In this document: one piece after another, positions 16,580 to 26,074 of the stretch
Position numbering within the stretch: position 1 is the stretch's first letter
How the letters are laid out: each line of letters opens with the position of its first letter
NCBI RefSeq assembly: GCF_022129235.1
Contig: NZ_JADQAI010000010.1
Coordinates: 62,001 to 126,000, forward strand
DNA from: Psychrobacter sp. Ps6
GTDB taxonomy: Bacteria > Pseudomonadota > Gammaproteobacteria > Pseudomonadales > Moraxellaceae
Length of the DNA: 64,000 nucleotides
Direction: 5' to 3'
Position numbers and translations under genes: made by a program
Notes under the pieces: generated by a model
What the model was told of the DNA's origin: nothing
Database searches by the model: none
Seen by the model: only the letters and a program-made list of their open reading frames with translations

Positions 16580-18163
16580 TTAATCGTATAACTTTGGATT
16601 AATAAATATCACTTTGCTTCGTCCCTCCATATCTTGCCTGATATGTTTAGCAGACTCTAGTTTGTCTAACTCAATCTGTAATAACTTAGTGTTCTTACGC
16701 ATGGGGTTAGGCGCATTGTTAGCGATATAAGTTCTATTGAGCTTATGCGAATTTCTATCACGCGCTTTATCCACTAGCCAATTACTTAACTTCTCACTGT
16801 CGTTCTGCTCACCTGTAGGCGTGGCATCAAGGTAGCGCAAGCGCTCGCTTGTAGAATATTCAACCAACATAAAGGCGCGTTTTATGTTATCAGTGGTGAT
16901 CGTATCGCACCCCTCAAAAAATGCGATCAATGATGCTATGCGGCTTGCATTTTCGGCCATGCGTGAGGCGTAGGCTTTAAGGTACTGTAAGTCACCACCG
17001 CATGCCTGTCTGTTCTCAATCATCTGTGCGTGCTCATAAAATACTTGTTCGGTCTGTACGTCCTGCCAGCTCATCTTAACGCGCTGTGGCTGCCCTTGTG
17101 TGTCTGTTGGCTCATTGGCGGGTAGGGTATCAAGTAAGCTGTGACAGCGTTGCCAGTATTCTATTAAGACGGGATTGTCATAAGGGTTATCACTACGGCG
17201 CTGTGGATCATTCCAAACACGCTGCCCGCGCAGATCATCAGGACATGCAATAAGCGCCCGCGCTAAAAAACCTTGCCCGTTCATCAGTGGGTCGGTCAAT
17301 GCTGGCTCTAATACCACGCGCTGACCTTGAAGCAATAGTGTCATGCGAACGTGATAAGCATCTGTGCGCGGTGTGGCGTGGGCGGACTTTTGCGAGCGTT
17401 GGCGCGATGCTCTGCCACTGCTATGTAGCTTTGTGATTGCGCCTAATGCGCTGCCTGCGGTATCGCCTTTCATGGTATGACCGTTAAAAAACTGCGTCCC
17501 CTCATCGGTTGCCCATGATGCGTTACTGATCTCACCATCGACAAATTTATCTAAGATAGGTTCAATCGTTGCATCATCAAAAACAGTCTTGGAGTTGGTG
17601 GGCTTTGGCGTGTCGTTTAGATACTCTTTTAACTCAGCACCCTTTAAGCCTGCTTTGTCTGCCTCCCATGTATCTAATTTAGTTAGATATTGTTCATATT
17701 GCCCGCGCTCATGCTCGTCTATTTTGAAGTGAGTTAAACCCATAGCCTGCGTTTTACCGCTACCGCTTTCGCCTTCAGTTATTAATATCAGGCTGGCTGG
17801 CATATGACTATGCCCCATTGGCGCATCAATAAAACGCTGCCCCATGTGTGCCAGTGCACCTAAGATGCATTGACCAGCCATTGCAAGTGGTACTTGTGCG
17901 TAATACGCCACGGCTTCAATGACTCTTCTTAATAAGCCTTTGAATGCATTGATAGGATAGGGCGTGGGGGTGCTAGAGTCGTTAGCTAAATTTTCAGGAT
18001 CAGGCCATTGCTCATTTTTCGTTAGTTTATGATCGCTTAAGCTTTCTAGTTTCGTGCTATCATTGGCTTGATCACTATTGAATTGACAGTCGCATGTGAA
18101 TTTATTGTGGTCGGCAACGCTCATGCTACCAACATGAGCGTTTCTATTTTTTGTTTTATTCAT
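16580..18163 (-). CDS. DUF3987-type P-loop protein (putative satellite replication helicase/primase)
   Basis: About 527 residues from the ATG at 18163, which has GGAGAG just upstream; a longer frame begins at 18199 without support. A Walker A motif is seen in ITEGESGSGKTQAMG (~residue 140), preceded by VPLAMAGQCILGALAHMGQ, the DUF3987 signature. The Walker-B-like segment is weaker (around ATDEGTQFF). DUF3987 proteins occur in P4-like satellites, prophages and plasmids and resemble the helicase part of primase-helicases. It overlaps the AlpA-like gene by 8 nt (ATGAATAA), and its stop lies next to the 9-bp iteron array, which supports a replication role. Confidence 0.8.
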   Translation of the reverse strand: MNKTKNRNAHVGSMSVADHNKFTCDCQFNSDQANDSTKLESLSDHKLTKNEQWPDPENLANDSSTPTPYPINAFKGLLRRVIEAVAYYAQVPLAMAGQCILGALAHMGQRFIDAPMGHSHMPASLILITEGESGSGKTQAMGLTHFKIDEHERGQYEQYLTKLDTWEADKAGLKGAELKEYLNDTPKPTNSKTVFDDATIEPILDKFVDGEISNASWATDEGTQFFNGHTMKGDTAGSALGAITKLHSSGRASRQRSQKSAHATPRTDAYHVRMTLLLQGQRVVLEPALTDPLMNGQGFLARALIACPDDLRGQRVWNDPQRRSDNPYDNPVLIEYWQRCHSLLDTLPANEPTDTQGQPQRVKMSWQDVQTEQVFYEHAQMIENRQACGGDLQYLKAYASRMAENASRIASLIAFFEGCDTITTDNIKRAFMLVEYSTSERLRYLDATPTGEQNDSEKLSNWLVDKARDRNSHKLNRTYIANNAPNPMRKNTKLLQIELDKLESAKHIRQDMEGRSKVIFINPKLYD

Positions 18164-18422
18164 AGCCACTCTCCTGTACGTTATGAACAGGATTACCATG
18201 ACTTTCTAGCCATTCTAAAACTTCAGAGTTTTTCCATGCCACCATGGTTGGTGATAACCTCACACTAGCAGGAAATCTGCCATCACGACTCCATTCATGT
18301 AGAGTAGTGCGGCCGAATGGCAAGAGGGGCAGGATATCGTGGGCTCGCGACATACCTTGAGGTGGTAAAAAAAGAGGGTTTTTAGAAATTTTATCTGAAT
18401 AATTCGGGTTCTGATTACTCAT
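18156..18422 (-). CDS. AlpA-family excisionase-like regulator
   Basis: An 88-residue protein. The MerR-like winged helix typical of AlpA is clear: LLPFGRTTLHEWSRDGRFPASVRLSPTMVAWKNSEVLEWLESHG. AlpA-type proteins activate integrase expression or serve as excision factors in P4-like elements. It is translationally coupled to the DUF3987 gene by an 8-nt overlap. A palindrome (CCGTGAC/GTCACGG, 18441-18459) lies just upstream of its start and is a natural operator candidate. Confidence 0.82.
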   Translation of the reverse strand: MSNQNPNYSDKISKNPLFLPPQGMSRAHDILPLLPFGRTTLHEWSRDGRFPASVRLSPTMVAWKNSEVLEWLESHGNPVHNVQESGYE

Positions 18423-18440
18423 CCTATATCTCCATGTGAG

Positions 18441-18529
18441 CCGTGACGGGATGTCACGGTATGGATAGAATGATAGATAGAGTATAGAATGATGTCATCG
18501 CAACTTGCGACTTGCAAATCGCATGTTGC
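18441..18529 (-). promoter_or_regulatory. Two inverted repeats upstream of the AlpA-like gene
   Basis: CCGTGAC (18441-18447) pairs with GTCACGG (18453-18459) around a 5-nt spacer. GCAACTTGCGA (18500-18510) pairs with TCGCATGTTGC (18519-18529) with one T-T mismatch. The first is probably an operator of the AlpA-like gene. The second may be an operator or a terminator-like hairpin after the 348-aa gene, although it lacks a T tract. Confidence 0.45.
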
Positions 18530-18542
18530 AACACTCTGAGCC

Positions 18543-19589
18543 TCAATCGAAAAGTGCTTTATTGGCTTGGCTTAAAATTTTTTCAATATTACTTCTACTC
18601 AACTTTGGTATTTCTTTGTTCTCAATATAATCAACCAGATCAGTTTGTTTTTTGAAGTTAAAAGTTTGTTTGTTTTCATCTTTGTCTAGTTTCAATGCAA
18701 TATCCTTTAAAATACAGACCATACGGTATACGCTATCTTTTACGTCTTTTGTACTTTCACTAGGCTTATTAGAAATTTCGACTTGCTTTTTAAGTCTTTT
18801 GATTTCTTTATTTTGTTGACTTATGAGTCTATTAGCCTCCTTCAAGTCTTTAGCTAATCTAGGAGCTAAATTAATATTTTCAATTCTATGAAGAAGATGA
18901 TTTAAATCTTGGCTTGAAAATTTCAATCTGCAAAATTTTTCAAGTTTTAACTTTTCATGATATTCACTATCAGGCATATGTAATACCCAGCCTAAAACCT
19001 CGGCCTCTTTCAGTGTGGGTGGTAGATTCTGTGATTGATATTTATTTTTATGGTCTAGTAATATGCCTGTGTAATCACAACTAGTATAATCAAAAGGACT
19101 ATTAGAAATGAACTTCATATGCTGAGATATAGGTTTAAAATCATCAATAATAACTTTTAAGCCTAAATGACTAAGTATTACGTTATTAGGAGATATACGA
19201 AATATACCTTCACTATAGTAGGCAACATTAATTTTACTCGCATCATACTTATCCACAAAAGTAGCAAGTAGCTTTTTGGTCTGATATATCAATGTGTCTA
19301 TGTCTAATGAACTATCATATTTTTGTGGAGCTAAAAGCTCCTTTAACTCCAAATCACTAATATCTTCATTTATAGTAGCTGATAACTGTTTTATAGCATC
19401 TTCACGGTTCTCAGCATAGATGGATTTAACAGGATTAACAAAACCGTTATAATGAACATAGGGTGTCAGTATATGAGTATCAATAAGCTTTTTTATTGTC
19501 TGGTCACTACTAAGTTTAGGGTCTTTCGTTTCAGCTAATTTACTTTTAACTTCATCGAGAGTATAAAAATCTTTTAAATGATCGGACAT
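18543..19589 (-). CDS. Hypothetical protein of the satellite-like block
   Basis: A 348-residue protein I do not recognise. The N-terminus (LDEVKSKLAETKDPKLSSDQTIKKLIDTHILTPYVHYNGFV) could be a small DNA-binding module of the kind that opens with a gene-specific HTH. The middle is mixed alpha/beta. Residues ~245-290 (KDLKEANRLISQQNKEIKRLKKQVEIS) form a coiled coil. The C-terminus is Lys-rich. It lies between the AlpA-like gene and the integrase, 16 nt from the integrase stop, and so is probably co-transcribed with the integrase. Its AT-rich coding differs from the neighbouring DUF3987 gene. Cargo such as a defence or regulatory gene is possible. Confidence 0.55.
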   Translation of the reverse strand: MSDHLKDFYTLDEVKSKLAETKDPKLSSDQTIKKLIDTHILTPYVHYNGFVNPVKSIYAENREDAIKQLSATINEDISDLELKELLAPQKYDSSLDIDTLIYQTKKLLATFVDKYDASKINVAYYSEGIFRISPNNVILSHLGLKVIIDDFKPISQHMKFISNSPFDYTSCDYTGILLDHKNKYQSQNLPPTLKEAEVLGWVLHMPDSEYHEKLKLEKFCRLKFSSQDLNHLLHRIENINLAPRLAKDLKEANRLISQQNKEIKRLKKQVEISNKPSESTKDVKDSVYRMVCILKDIALKLDKDENKQTFNFKKQTDLVDYIENKEIPKLSRSNIEKILSQANKALFD

Positions 19590-19605
19590 TATTGTTCCTC
19601 TTTTC

Positions 19606-20781
19606 CTAAAAGTTACTCAAGTAGTCTGCCCAATCATTCATCATTTCTCGACGATAGTCTAAATGCTGAGCACCGTTGTAAGCCTTACTAATTTTGTTTT
19701 CTTGTTCATGAGCTAGCTGTAATTCAATAGCTTCGTGCATATAGCCCTGTTCATGAAGAGTAGTACTTGCCAGCCCTCTAAACCCATGACCAGTCATCTT
19801 GTATTTATAGCCCATTTGATAAAGGGCATTAATAAATGCGTTCTGACTATACGGCTTACGAGTAGAAGGGTTGTAGAACACATACTGCTCTGAGAAATTT
19901 AGCTCTTTGATTTGCTCTAATATCTCTATAACCTGTGGCGCAAGCGGCACAATATGAGGTCTGTCCATTTTCATTTTGCTTGCCGGGATGCGCCAAACTT
20001 TATCGTTCCAGTCGATCTCTGACCATTCCATGAACCTAAGCTCATTTGTGCGCACGAACGTATAGCATAAAAACTGTAGGCCTAATTTGACTGTAATATG
20101 CCCAGTGTAGTCATTAATATCTTGCAAAAGCTTTGGCAACTCTTTCGAAGTAACTCGACTATGGTTTTTAGTCTTATGCGGTTTAATGACCGCTGATAAA
20201 TCTGCTGCTGGGTTTGAGGTAGCCGTACCTATACGAATAGCATGTTTAAATATCTGTCCAACTTCTGCCATAATCCTGCGCGCCATCTCGTTAGCGCCGC
20301 GTGCTTCAACATTCTTGCCGATTGTCAAAATGTCGGGTGGGGTAATATCATCAATCAGTTTATGACCAATAATTGGTTTTACATCACGAATATAGGCTGA
20401 ATAATTTCGGCTAAATGTACTAGCTGCTAAAAAGGTCTTGCGGTCTGCATACCAAGCCTGAGCAATAGTATCAAAAAGCCTCGAACCGTCTTGCTCTGCG
20501 ATTTTTTCTTTCTTTTTATCTTTTGGGTTAATACCTTCGTTAATAAGCTGCTTTATTTCTAAATTACGCTGGCGGGCCTGTTGTAATGTAATAACTGGGT
20601 ATTTACCTAAAGTGAGCGATTGCTGTTTACCCTGCCAGCGATAGGCGCTAACCCAGACCTTGTTCCCTGTATGTCTTACCCACAGTTGTAGACCGTCACC
20701 ATCACTATGTTTGTCAGGGCGGCTAGGTGTACATTTTTCGCTCGGGGTTAACTTGTTGATGATAGTATGAGTTAGTGGCAT
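19606..20781 (-). CDS. P4-type tyrosine integrase
   Basis: A 391-residue integrase. It has the N-terminal DUF4102-type arm-binding domain (LTHTIINKLTPSEKCTPSRPDKHSDGDGLQLWVRHTGNKVW) and the catalytic residues of the family: Arg in TFVRTNELRFMEW, His-x-x-Arg in MTGHGFRGLAST, and His plus nucleophile Tyr in LQLAHEQENKISKAYNGA. These integrases insert elements at the 3' ends of tRNA genes. This gene reads away from the CAT-anticodon tRNA gene whose 3' end is 150 nt off, so the element lies to its left. Four TTGGTATA repeats sit directly on its promoter and start. Confidence 0.92.
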   Translation of the reverse strand: MPLTHTIINKLTPSEKCTPSRPDKHSDGDGLQLWVRHTGNKVWVSAYRWQGKQQSLTLGKYPVITLQQARQRNLEIKQLINEGINPKDKKKEKIAEQDGSRLFDTIAQAWYADRKTFLAASTFSRNYSAYIRDVKPIIGHKLIDDITPPDILTIGKNVEARGANEMARRIMAEVGQIFKHAIRIGTATSNPAADLSAVIKPHKTKNHSRVTSKELPKLLQDINDYTGHITVKLGLQFLCYTFVRTNELRFMEWSEIDWNDKVWRIPASKMKMDRPHIVPLAPQVIEILEQIKELNFSEQYVFYNPSTRKPYSQNAFINALYQMGYKYKMTGHGFRGLASTTLHEQGYMHEAIELQLAHEQENKISKAYNGAQHLDYRREMMNDWADYLSNF

Positions 20782-20782
20782 G

Positions 20783-20829
20783 TTGGTATATCTCCGCGTT
20801 GGTATAATCTATACCAACAAATATACCAA
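20783..20829. promoter_or_regulatory. Four TTGGTATA repeats at the integrase start (operator or arm sites)
   Basis: TTGGTATA occurs at 20783-20790 and 20799-20806 in one orientation, and inverted (TATACCAA) at 20810-20817 and 20822-20829. The first copy begins 2 nt from the integrase ATG. The symmetric two-plus-two arrangement with an 18-nt central palindrome fits either a repressor operator or arm-type integrase binding sites. Confidence 0.6.
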
Positions 20830-20884
20830 TATTCTATATGGTTCGCCACATACCAAGATATTCGTAAATCTCGCAAAACCCCAT

Positions 20885-20919
20885 AAAAAAAGGCTTGCCG
20901 CATCGCTGCGAACAAGCCT
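20885..20919 (-). terminator. Terminator of the tRNA transcript
   Basis: On the minus strand AGGCTTG pairs with CAAGCCT, with a GC-rich inner part between them, followed by seven T. It lies just after the tRNA 3' end, between the tRNA and the integrase. Confidence 0.7.
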
Positions 20920-20930
20920 GATTCATTATA

Positions 20931-21007
20931 TGGTGGGCCCAGTAGGACTTGAACCTACGACCAAAGGATTATGAGTCCTCTGCTCTAACCAACTGAGCTA
21001 TGGGCCC
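20931..21007 (-). tRNA. tRNA with CAT anticodon (probably tRNA-Ile2, otherwise elongator Met)
   Basis: A 77-nt cloverleaf on the minus strand, from GGGCCCATAGCTCAG through the anticodon loop CTCATAA to the encoded CCA. The acceptor stem GGGCCCA/TGGGCCC is intact. Anticodon CAT alone cannot separate elongator Met from lysidine-modified Ile2. The C4-C5 pairs in the acceptor stem and the G27-U43 wobble pair resemble E. coli Ile2 more than Met. It serves as the attachment site for the integrase-bearing island. Confidence 0.92.
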
Positions 21008-21100
21008 TAACGTTAGACGCACAATGATACCTGATTTTTTGAATTTTTCAAGTAAAAGATAACAAGTAATCAATAAATTTTTTATCAGTTTTGATGGTGA

Positions 21101-21913
21101 TCAAACGCTACCGCCAGCTAGGGTCAAACTACGGCCACCATCCACTGTGATAATCTCGCCTGTGACATAACTTGCTTGTACCAAGTACAGTACGCTATGA
21201 GCAATTTCTTCAGGTTTGCCGATTCTTTGCATAGGAACGGAGGCAATAATATCTTGCTGTTTTACATTATCAAGTGCTTGATCACTATCAGACTCAGGTA
21301 AGATATTGACGCCAGGAGCGACACCATTGACACGTATGTCTGGTGCCAGCTCTAACGCTAACGACTGCACCATCATTCGATGCGCAGCCTTTGCCATATT
21401 ATAGACCGTATAATTACTGAACGGTCTATCCTGCGCATGTATGTCCAATAAGCTGATAATACAACCTTGCTGATGTTTCAGATAGGGCACTAGCGCTTGA
21501 CTCAATAATAAAGGTGCCTTGGCATTGGTCAGAAGTAATTCATCCCACTGGGTATAATCAATGTTACCAAGCGGGCTTGGGTAGAACCGTGACGCATTAT
21601 GTACCAGTACATCTAGCTGCCCAAACGCTTCTATGATATTTTTAACAAAATCCTCTAACGCTGCACCATGATTGACTACTGCCAAATCCGCAACAATAAC
21701 CACTGCGCTATTAGCACGGCTTTTATTAAGTTGGTCAGCTAAGCTCTTAGCTTCTTTTTCGCTACGATGACAATGAATAATGACACGGTAGCCTTGACTG
21801 TGTGCTGCTCTGATAATTGCCGCACCAATGCGCTTAGCGCTACCAGTTACCAGCATCACCGGAGGTTGGGTGCCAGTATTCTTTGATGGCAGAGTGTTAG
21901 GTTTTTGGTTCAT
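21101..21913 (-). CDS. Pteridine reductase-like short-chain dehydrogenase
   Basis: A 270-residue SDR. The cofactor motif TGSAKRIG (with Arg in the glycine-rich loop, as in pteridine reductases), NASRFYPSP, and the catalytic YNMAKAA (YxxxK) mark it as a pteridine/dihydrofolate-reductase-type SDR of the FolM/PTR1 group, NADPH dependent. It should reduce dihydropterins or dihydrofolate in the cytoplasm. It follows cca on the same strand with a 26-nt gap and probably shares its transcript. It is the first chromosomal gene after the tRNA island border. Confidence 0.8.
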   Translation of the reverse strand: MNQKPNTLPSKNTGTQPPVMLVTGSAKRIGAAIIRAAHSQGYRVIIHCHRSEKEAKSLADQLNKSRANSAVVIVADLAVVNHGAALEDFVKNIIEAFGQLDVLVHNASRFYPSPLGNIDYTQWDELLLTNAKAPLLLSQALVPYLKHQQGCIISLLDIHAQDRPFSNYTVYNMAKAAHRMMVQSLALELAPDIRVNGVAPGVNILPESDSDQALDNVKQQDIIASVPMQRIGKPEEIAHSVLYLVQASYVTGEIITVDGGRSLTLAGGSV

Positions 21914-21939
21914 AGTGACAATGCTTTTTAAAATACTTT

Positions 21940-23127
21940 TTAATAGGCGTCATGCGCTTGTAAGTGTTCAATTCTACTTTGACGTAATGCTGCCCCAATG
22001 GCTGGCCCTTTGAGATCTGGTGCAATATCTGTCATACCGATTGCATGAAAGCTATTCAGTGCCAGCATCATCTGACGGTGCTGTTTTGCCAGCTGTAAGA
22101 CGTGACTGCAGACAAGGAGCTGTGACAGCTTATCTGGCTCTTTATGAGCACCACAAGCTTGTATAAGGTCAATCTTTTTGGTAGCGCTCAGACTATTTAT
22201 CATGCTTAGCGTTTCGGCTTGCTGAGCGAATAGGGTAGCGAACTGTGTATGCGCTTTGGGGACTTTAGCTTTATTACCGATATCATTGATATCTCTTAGC
22301 GCTTTTAATTGGTCAGATTGTGCATCCCTATACTCATTATTAAATAGTGACGGGGTCAGGCTGACCATTAACAGTGCCCAACGCTGTGACAAGCTTAGGC
22401 GCATTTGGCCTGCAAAATATAATGCTGTCTGAACCGTCTCTCGTATATGAGTGTCCTCCCAAGCATCATGCAATGGTGCAAAATACTCTGTGAGCGCGCC
22501 AATTTCAAACAATTGCTGCCAGTATACTTGCGGTGATACCTGCATCGTTGCACGGCTTGATTCTTGCCAGATACGTTCCGCACTCAAATGAGCAAGCTCT
22601 CCTGAGTTAACCAGTTGACGCATTAGGGTCAAGGTGTCTTCCGCTATGATAAAACCCAAATCATAATAACGCCCATAAAATCGAGCCGTCCTCAGCACTC
22701 GTAATGGGTCTTCGCTAAAAGCGTCAGATACATGACGTAGCGTTTTGTTCTCTAAATCTTGTAGCCCACCATAATAGTCAATGACTTCACCACTGATAGG
22801 GGTGTCATCAGCAAGACTAGTGACCTCTATAGCCATCGCATTGATAGTCAAATCACGACGTTGTAAATCGTCCTCTAAGCTCACATCAGGGCTGGCATGT
22901 ACGCTAAAGCCTTTATATCCTGAGCCTTGCTTGCGCTCTGTACGTGCAAGGGCATATTCTTCGTGAGTGGTGGGATGCAAAAACACAGGAAAGTCGGCAC
23001 CTACCTGCTGAAACCCTGCATCAAGCATCTCTGCGACGGTGGCACCAACCACAACGAAGTCTTTATCTTTGATGGGTTGCTTTAGCAGTCGATCACGGAC
23101 AGCGCCGCCCACAAGGTAAATTTGCAT
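21940..23127 (-). CDS. cca: CCA tRNA nucleotidyltransferase
   Basis: A 395-residue class II CCA-adding enzyme. It opens with [15 protein letters not shown] and [10 protein letters not shown] (the GG and DxD nucleotidyltransferase motifs), then [10 protein letters not shown] and [10 protein letters not shown] (motifs B-C). It repairs or completes the 3' CCA of tRNAs. The C-terminal region (about 230-395) keeps the helical length of E. coli Cca, but I do not find the HDLGK metal-binding motif of the HD phosphohydrolase. The protein is probably a nucleotidyltransferase only. Confidence 0.92.
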   Translation of the reverse strand: MQIYLVGGAVRDRLLKQPIKDKDFVVVGATVAEMLDAGFQQVGADFPVFLHPTTHEEYALARTERKQGSGYKGFSVHASPDVSLEDDLQRRDLTINAMAIEVTSLADDTPISGEVIDYYGGLQDLENKTLRHVSDAFSEDPLRVLRTARFYGRYYDLGFIIAEDTLTLMRQLVNSGELAHLSAERIWQESSRATMQVSPQVYWQQLFEIGALTEYFAPLHDAWEDTHIRETVQTALYFAGQMRLSLSQRWALLMVSLTPSLFNNEYRDAQSDQLKALRDINDIGNKAKVPKAHTQFATLFAQQAETLSMINSLSATKKIDLIQACGAHKEPDKLSQLLVCSHVLQLAKQHRQMMLALNSFHAIGMTDIAPDLKGPAIGAALRQSRIEHLQAHDAY

Positions 23128-23179
23128 AGTAGCCTCTTTTTTTTTAGCTAGATGTTACCAACTCAATTTTCATTTATCA

Positions 23180-23219
23180 AAAAAAACAGCCAATGCTTTA
23201 TAAGTTGCATTGACTGGTT
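23180..23219 (-). terminator. Terminator after maeB
   Basis: Read on the minus strand, a stem of about 12 bp (CAGTCAATGC with GCATTGGCTG) is followed by eight T, about 185 nt beyond the maeB stop. Confidence 0.7.
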
Positions 23220-23230
23220 TTAGTATAGCA

Positions 23231-23263
23231 GAAGGGCTCTGTCAATGGATGACAGAGCCCTTC
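23231..23263. other. Perfect 13-bp inverted repeat between cca and maeB
   Basis: GAAGGGCTCTGTC at 23231-23243 pairs exactly with 23251-23263 around a 7-nt loop. It lacks a strong T tract on either strand. It is an RNA hairpin that could add to maeB 3'-end formation. Confidence 0.6.
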
Positions 23264-23403
23264 TTAATATAGTCAATCCTCTATAAATTGGCTACGGTGT
23301 CAGCCTCGCTCAGTCTACTATTTGTAGTACTTTCACTCGGCTTCCTTGTATCCAAATTATATTGAACCGACTATAGTGCATCCATACTGTGTATGTTTAA
23401 TGA

Positions 23404-25734
23404 CTATTTTTCGTTTTCTAGGTCTTGAGCTTCCGTGACCGTAAGCGCAGTCATATTAACGATACCACGCGCGGTCGCTGACGGCGTCAAGATATGTACT
23501 GGCTTATTAGTACCTAATAAGATAGGCCCAATAGAAGCGCTACCAGTCGCTGTTTTAAGTAGGTTAAAGGCAATGTTTGATGCATCAAGGGTTGGCAAGA
23601 TTAGCAAGTTTGCGGCACCTTTCAATGGGCTTGATGGCATATCATTTAGGCGGATATGTTCATTGAGTGCTGCATCCCCTTGCATTTCGCCTTCAAACTC
23701 AAAGTCTACATTCATATTGGTGAGCAGTTCATGAACCTTACGCATTTTGACAGCGCTGGCACGATTTGAAGCACCAAAGTTAGAATGAGAGACCAACGCA
23801 ACGCGTGGCGTGATACCAAAACGGCGTATTTGATCAGCAGCCAAAACAGTCATTTCAGCCAACTGTTCAGCGGTTGGATCTTCATGCACATAAGTGTCAG
23901 CGATAAAGATATTACGATCTTGCATCAATACAGCATTCATCGCATAAAAATCATTGACGCCTTCTTTTTTGCCAATGACGTTCTCGACATATTTTAGGTG
24001 CATCTGATAGTCACTAAACGTACCACAAACCATACCATCAGCATCACCGTTGTCGACCAGTAAAGAACCAATCAACGTGGTTTTGCGACGAACATCACGA
24101 CGAGCAAGTTCAATACTGACACCGCGACGTTTGTTTTTCTCGTAATAACCCTGCCAGTAGTCTTTGTAGCGAGGATCGTCATCAACGTTGACGATGGTAA
24201 TATTCTCGCCAGCTTTTAGGCGTAGGCCTAGCTTTTGGATATTGGCTTCGATAACTGAAGGGCGACCAACCAAGATAGGTTGTGCTAGCTTCTCATCAAC
24301 GACAACTTGCACAGCGAGCAAGATATTGTTGTCTTCACCTTCACAGTAAACGATACGTTTTGGCTCAGCTTTGGCACGAGCAAAGATGGGCTTCATCACA
24401 AACGCTGAGTTATAAACAAACTCAGACAGACGCTGACGATAGGCTTGCATGTCATCGATCGGTAGCGTGGCAACGCCTGAATCCATCGCTGCTTTGGCCA
24501 CAGCAGATGCGATTTCAATGATTAGATTTGGCTCTAGAGGGCCTGGAATTAAGTAGTCACGACCAAAGCTCTGCATCTTTTCGATGTTTCTAGCGCTGGT
24601 AGTTGGAGTGGCTTCGACATGTGCCATCGCAGCGATTGCTTTTACGCAAGCGACTTTCATCTCTTCGTTGACGGTTGTCGCACCAACATCCAATGCGCCG
24701 CGGAAGATGTACGGGAAGCATAGCGCGTTGTTTACTTGGTTTGGATAATCTGAGCGACCGGTTGCCATGATGACGTCTGGACGTACCGCATGTGCCAATT
24801 CTGGCATGATTTCAGGTGTTGGGTTGGCAAGTGCAAAGACGATAGGGTCTTTTGCCATACGGCGAACCATATCTTCTGATAGTGTACCGGGCATTGATAG
24901 GCCTAGGAACATATCAACATCGTCCATGACTTCTTCAATAGAAGTAGCTGTGATATCACGAGCATAGCGCTGTTTGGTTTCATCGAGGTTTTCACGGCTA
25001 GTGCTGATGATACCGCGTGAATCTGAAACAATAATGTTGTTTTTATCAACACCAAGTGCGCAAATGATATCTAAGCAAGAAATGGCTGCCGCACCCGCGC
25101 CTGAACAAACAATTTTAATCTCTTCGATTTTTTTGCCAGTAATCAACAAAGCGTTTAGCATCGCTGCGGCAACAATAATTGAAGTACCATGTTGATCATC
25201 ATGGAACACAGGAATGTTCATACGCTCACGTAATACGCGCTCAATTTTGAAACATTCTGGTGCTTTGATATCTTCTAAGTTAATACCACCAAAGGTAGGC
25301 TCAAGAGAAGCAACCGCTTCGATGAACTTATCTGGATCATTTTGATCAATTTCAATATCAAAAACGTCGATACCTGCGAACTTTTTGAATAGAACGCCTT
25401 TACCTTCCATCACTGGTTTTGATGCCAATGGACCGATATTACCCAGACCCAGTACAGCAGTACCGTTAGTGATGACACCAACTAAGTTATTACGTGCCGT
25501 ATATTTAGAAGCGAGCTTTGGGTCTTTTTGAATCTCAAGACACGGTACAGCCACACCTGGAGAATAGGCAAGTGCTAGATCGCGTTGGTTAGCCAGCTGC
25601 TTAGTTGGAGTTACTGAGATTTTACCTGGGCGTGGAAACTCATGGTAATGTAAGGCAGCTTGTTCAAACTGCTCTTTTTCTGTACTGAGGTTATCCGTAT
25701 TCGAAGTGGTATCGTCATTCATAATAATTGCCAT
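23404..25734 (-). CDS. maeB: NADP-dependent malic enzyme with phosphotransacetylase-like domain
   Basis: A 776-residue MaeB. Residues ~20-430 are the malic enzyme: [41 protein letters not shown] and the Rossmann-type [11 protein letters not shown]. Residues ~445-776 are a phosphotransacetylase-like regulatory domain ([38 protein letters not shown]). It decarboxylates malate to pyruvate while making NADPH. The PTA-like part normally binds acetyl-CoA as an allosteric inhibitor and is not catalytic. The ATG four residues in (MNDD) is an equally good start. Confidence 0.95.
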   Translation of the reverse strand: MAIIMNDDTTSNTDNLSTEKEQFEQAALHYHEFPRPGKISVTPTKQLANQRDLALAYSPGVAVPCLEIQKDPKLASKYTARNNLVGVITNGTAVLGLGNIGPLASKPVMEGKGVLFKKFAGIDVFDIEIDQNDPDKFIEAVASLEPTFGGINLEDIKAPECFKIERVLRERMNIPVFHDDQHGTSIIVAAAMLNALLITGKKIEEIKIVCSGAGAAAISCLDIICALGVDKNNIIVSDSRGIISTSRENLDETKQRYARDITATSIEEVMDDVDMFLGLSMPGTLSEDMVRRMAKDPIVFALANPTPEIMPELAHAVRPDVIMATGRSDYPNQVNNALCFPYIFRGALDVGATTVNEEMKVACVKAIAAMAHVEATPTTSARNIEKMQSFGRDYLIPGPLEPNLIIEIASAVAKAAMDSGVATLPIDDMQAYRQRLSEFVYNSAFVMKPIFARAKAEPKRIVYCEGEDNNILLAVQVVVDEKLAQPILVGRPSVIEANIQKLGLRLKAGENITIVNVDDDPRYKDYWQGYYEKNKRRGVSIELARRDVRRKTTLIGSLLVDNGDADGMVCGTFSDYQMHLKYVENVIGKKEGVNDFYAMNAVLMQDRNIFIADTYVHEDPTAEQLAEMTVLAADQIRRFGITPRVALVSHSNFGASNRASAVKMRKVHELLTNMNVDFEFEGEMQGDAALNEHIRLNDMPSSPLKGAANLLILPTLDASNIAFNLLKTATGSASIGPILLGTNKPVHILTPSATARGIVNMTALTVTEAQDLENEK

Positions 25735-26074
25735 GGTTAGAATAAATTGGAATAAATTAAACGGTGATAAAAAAACGTCTAACCCTCAGAAATAATTGAA
25801 TGATTGTAATCATCAGCAAAGGGCTTTGAACGTTAAATGACTAACGACCATCAGAATCACGGTCGTTGATCAAAAATCAGGTCAAAAAAGCAATCTAGCA
25901 AAAATAGTCATTCTACCATTATTGGCAATTCACTGCCTAGTCAACCGTATGGAAGCATGCGAATAATATAATAAAATGATATTCGTTATTTATCTGGTTG
26001 ATAATGCCAAAAAACACAGACAAATATCAACCTTAATTTGATAATATTTCAAAATATTACAGTATACATCCATA
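25735..26074. other. Intergenic region between selO and maeB
   Basis: About 340 nt. It contains a hairpin AACGACC (25843-25849) with GGTCGTT (25861-25867) and a short palindrome ATGATTGTAATCAT near 25799. It should hold the maeB promoter and the selO 3' end. I see no gene. Confidence 0.5.

Noticed and set aside
20931-21007. Initiator tRNA-fMet
   Set aside because: The acceptor stem is fully paired at position 1-72 and the anticodon stem lacks the three G-C pairs of initiator tRNAs, so it is Ile2 or elongator Met.
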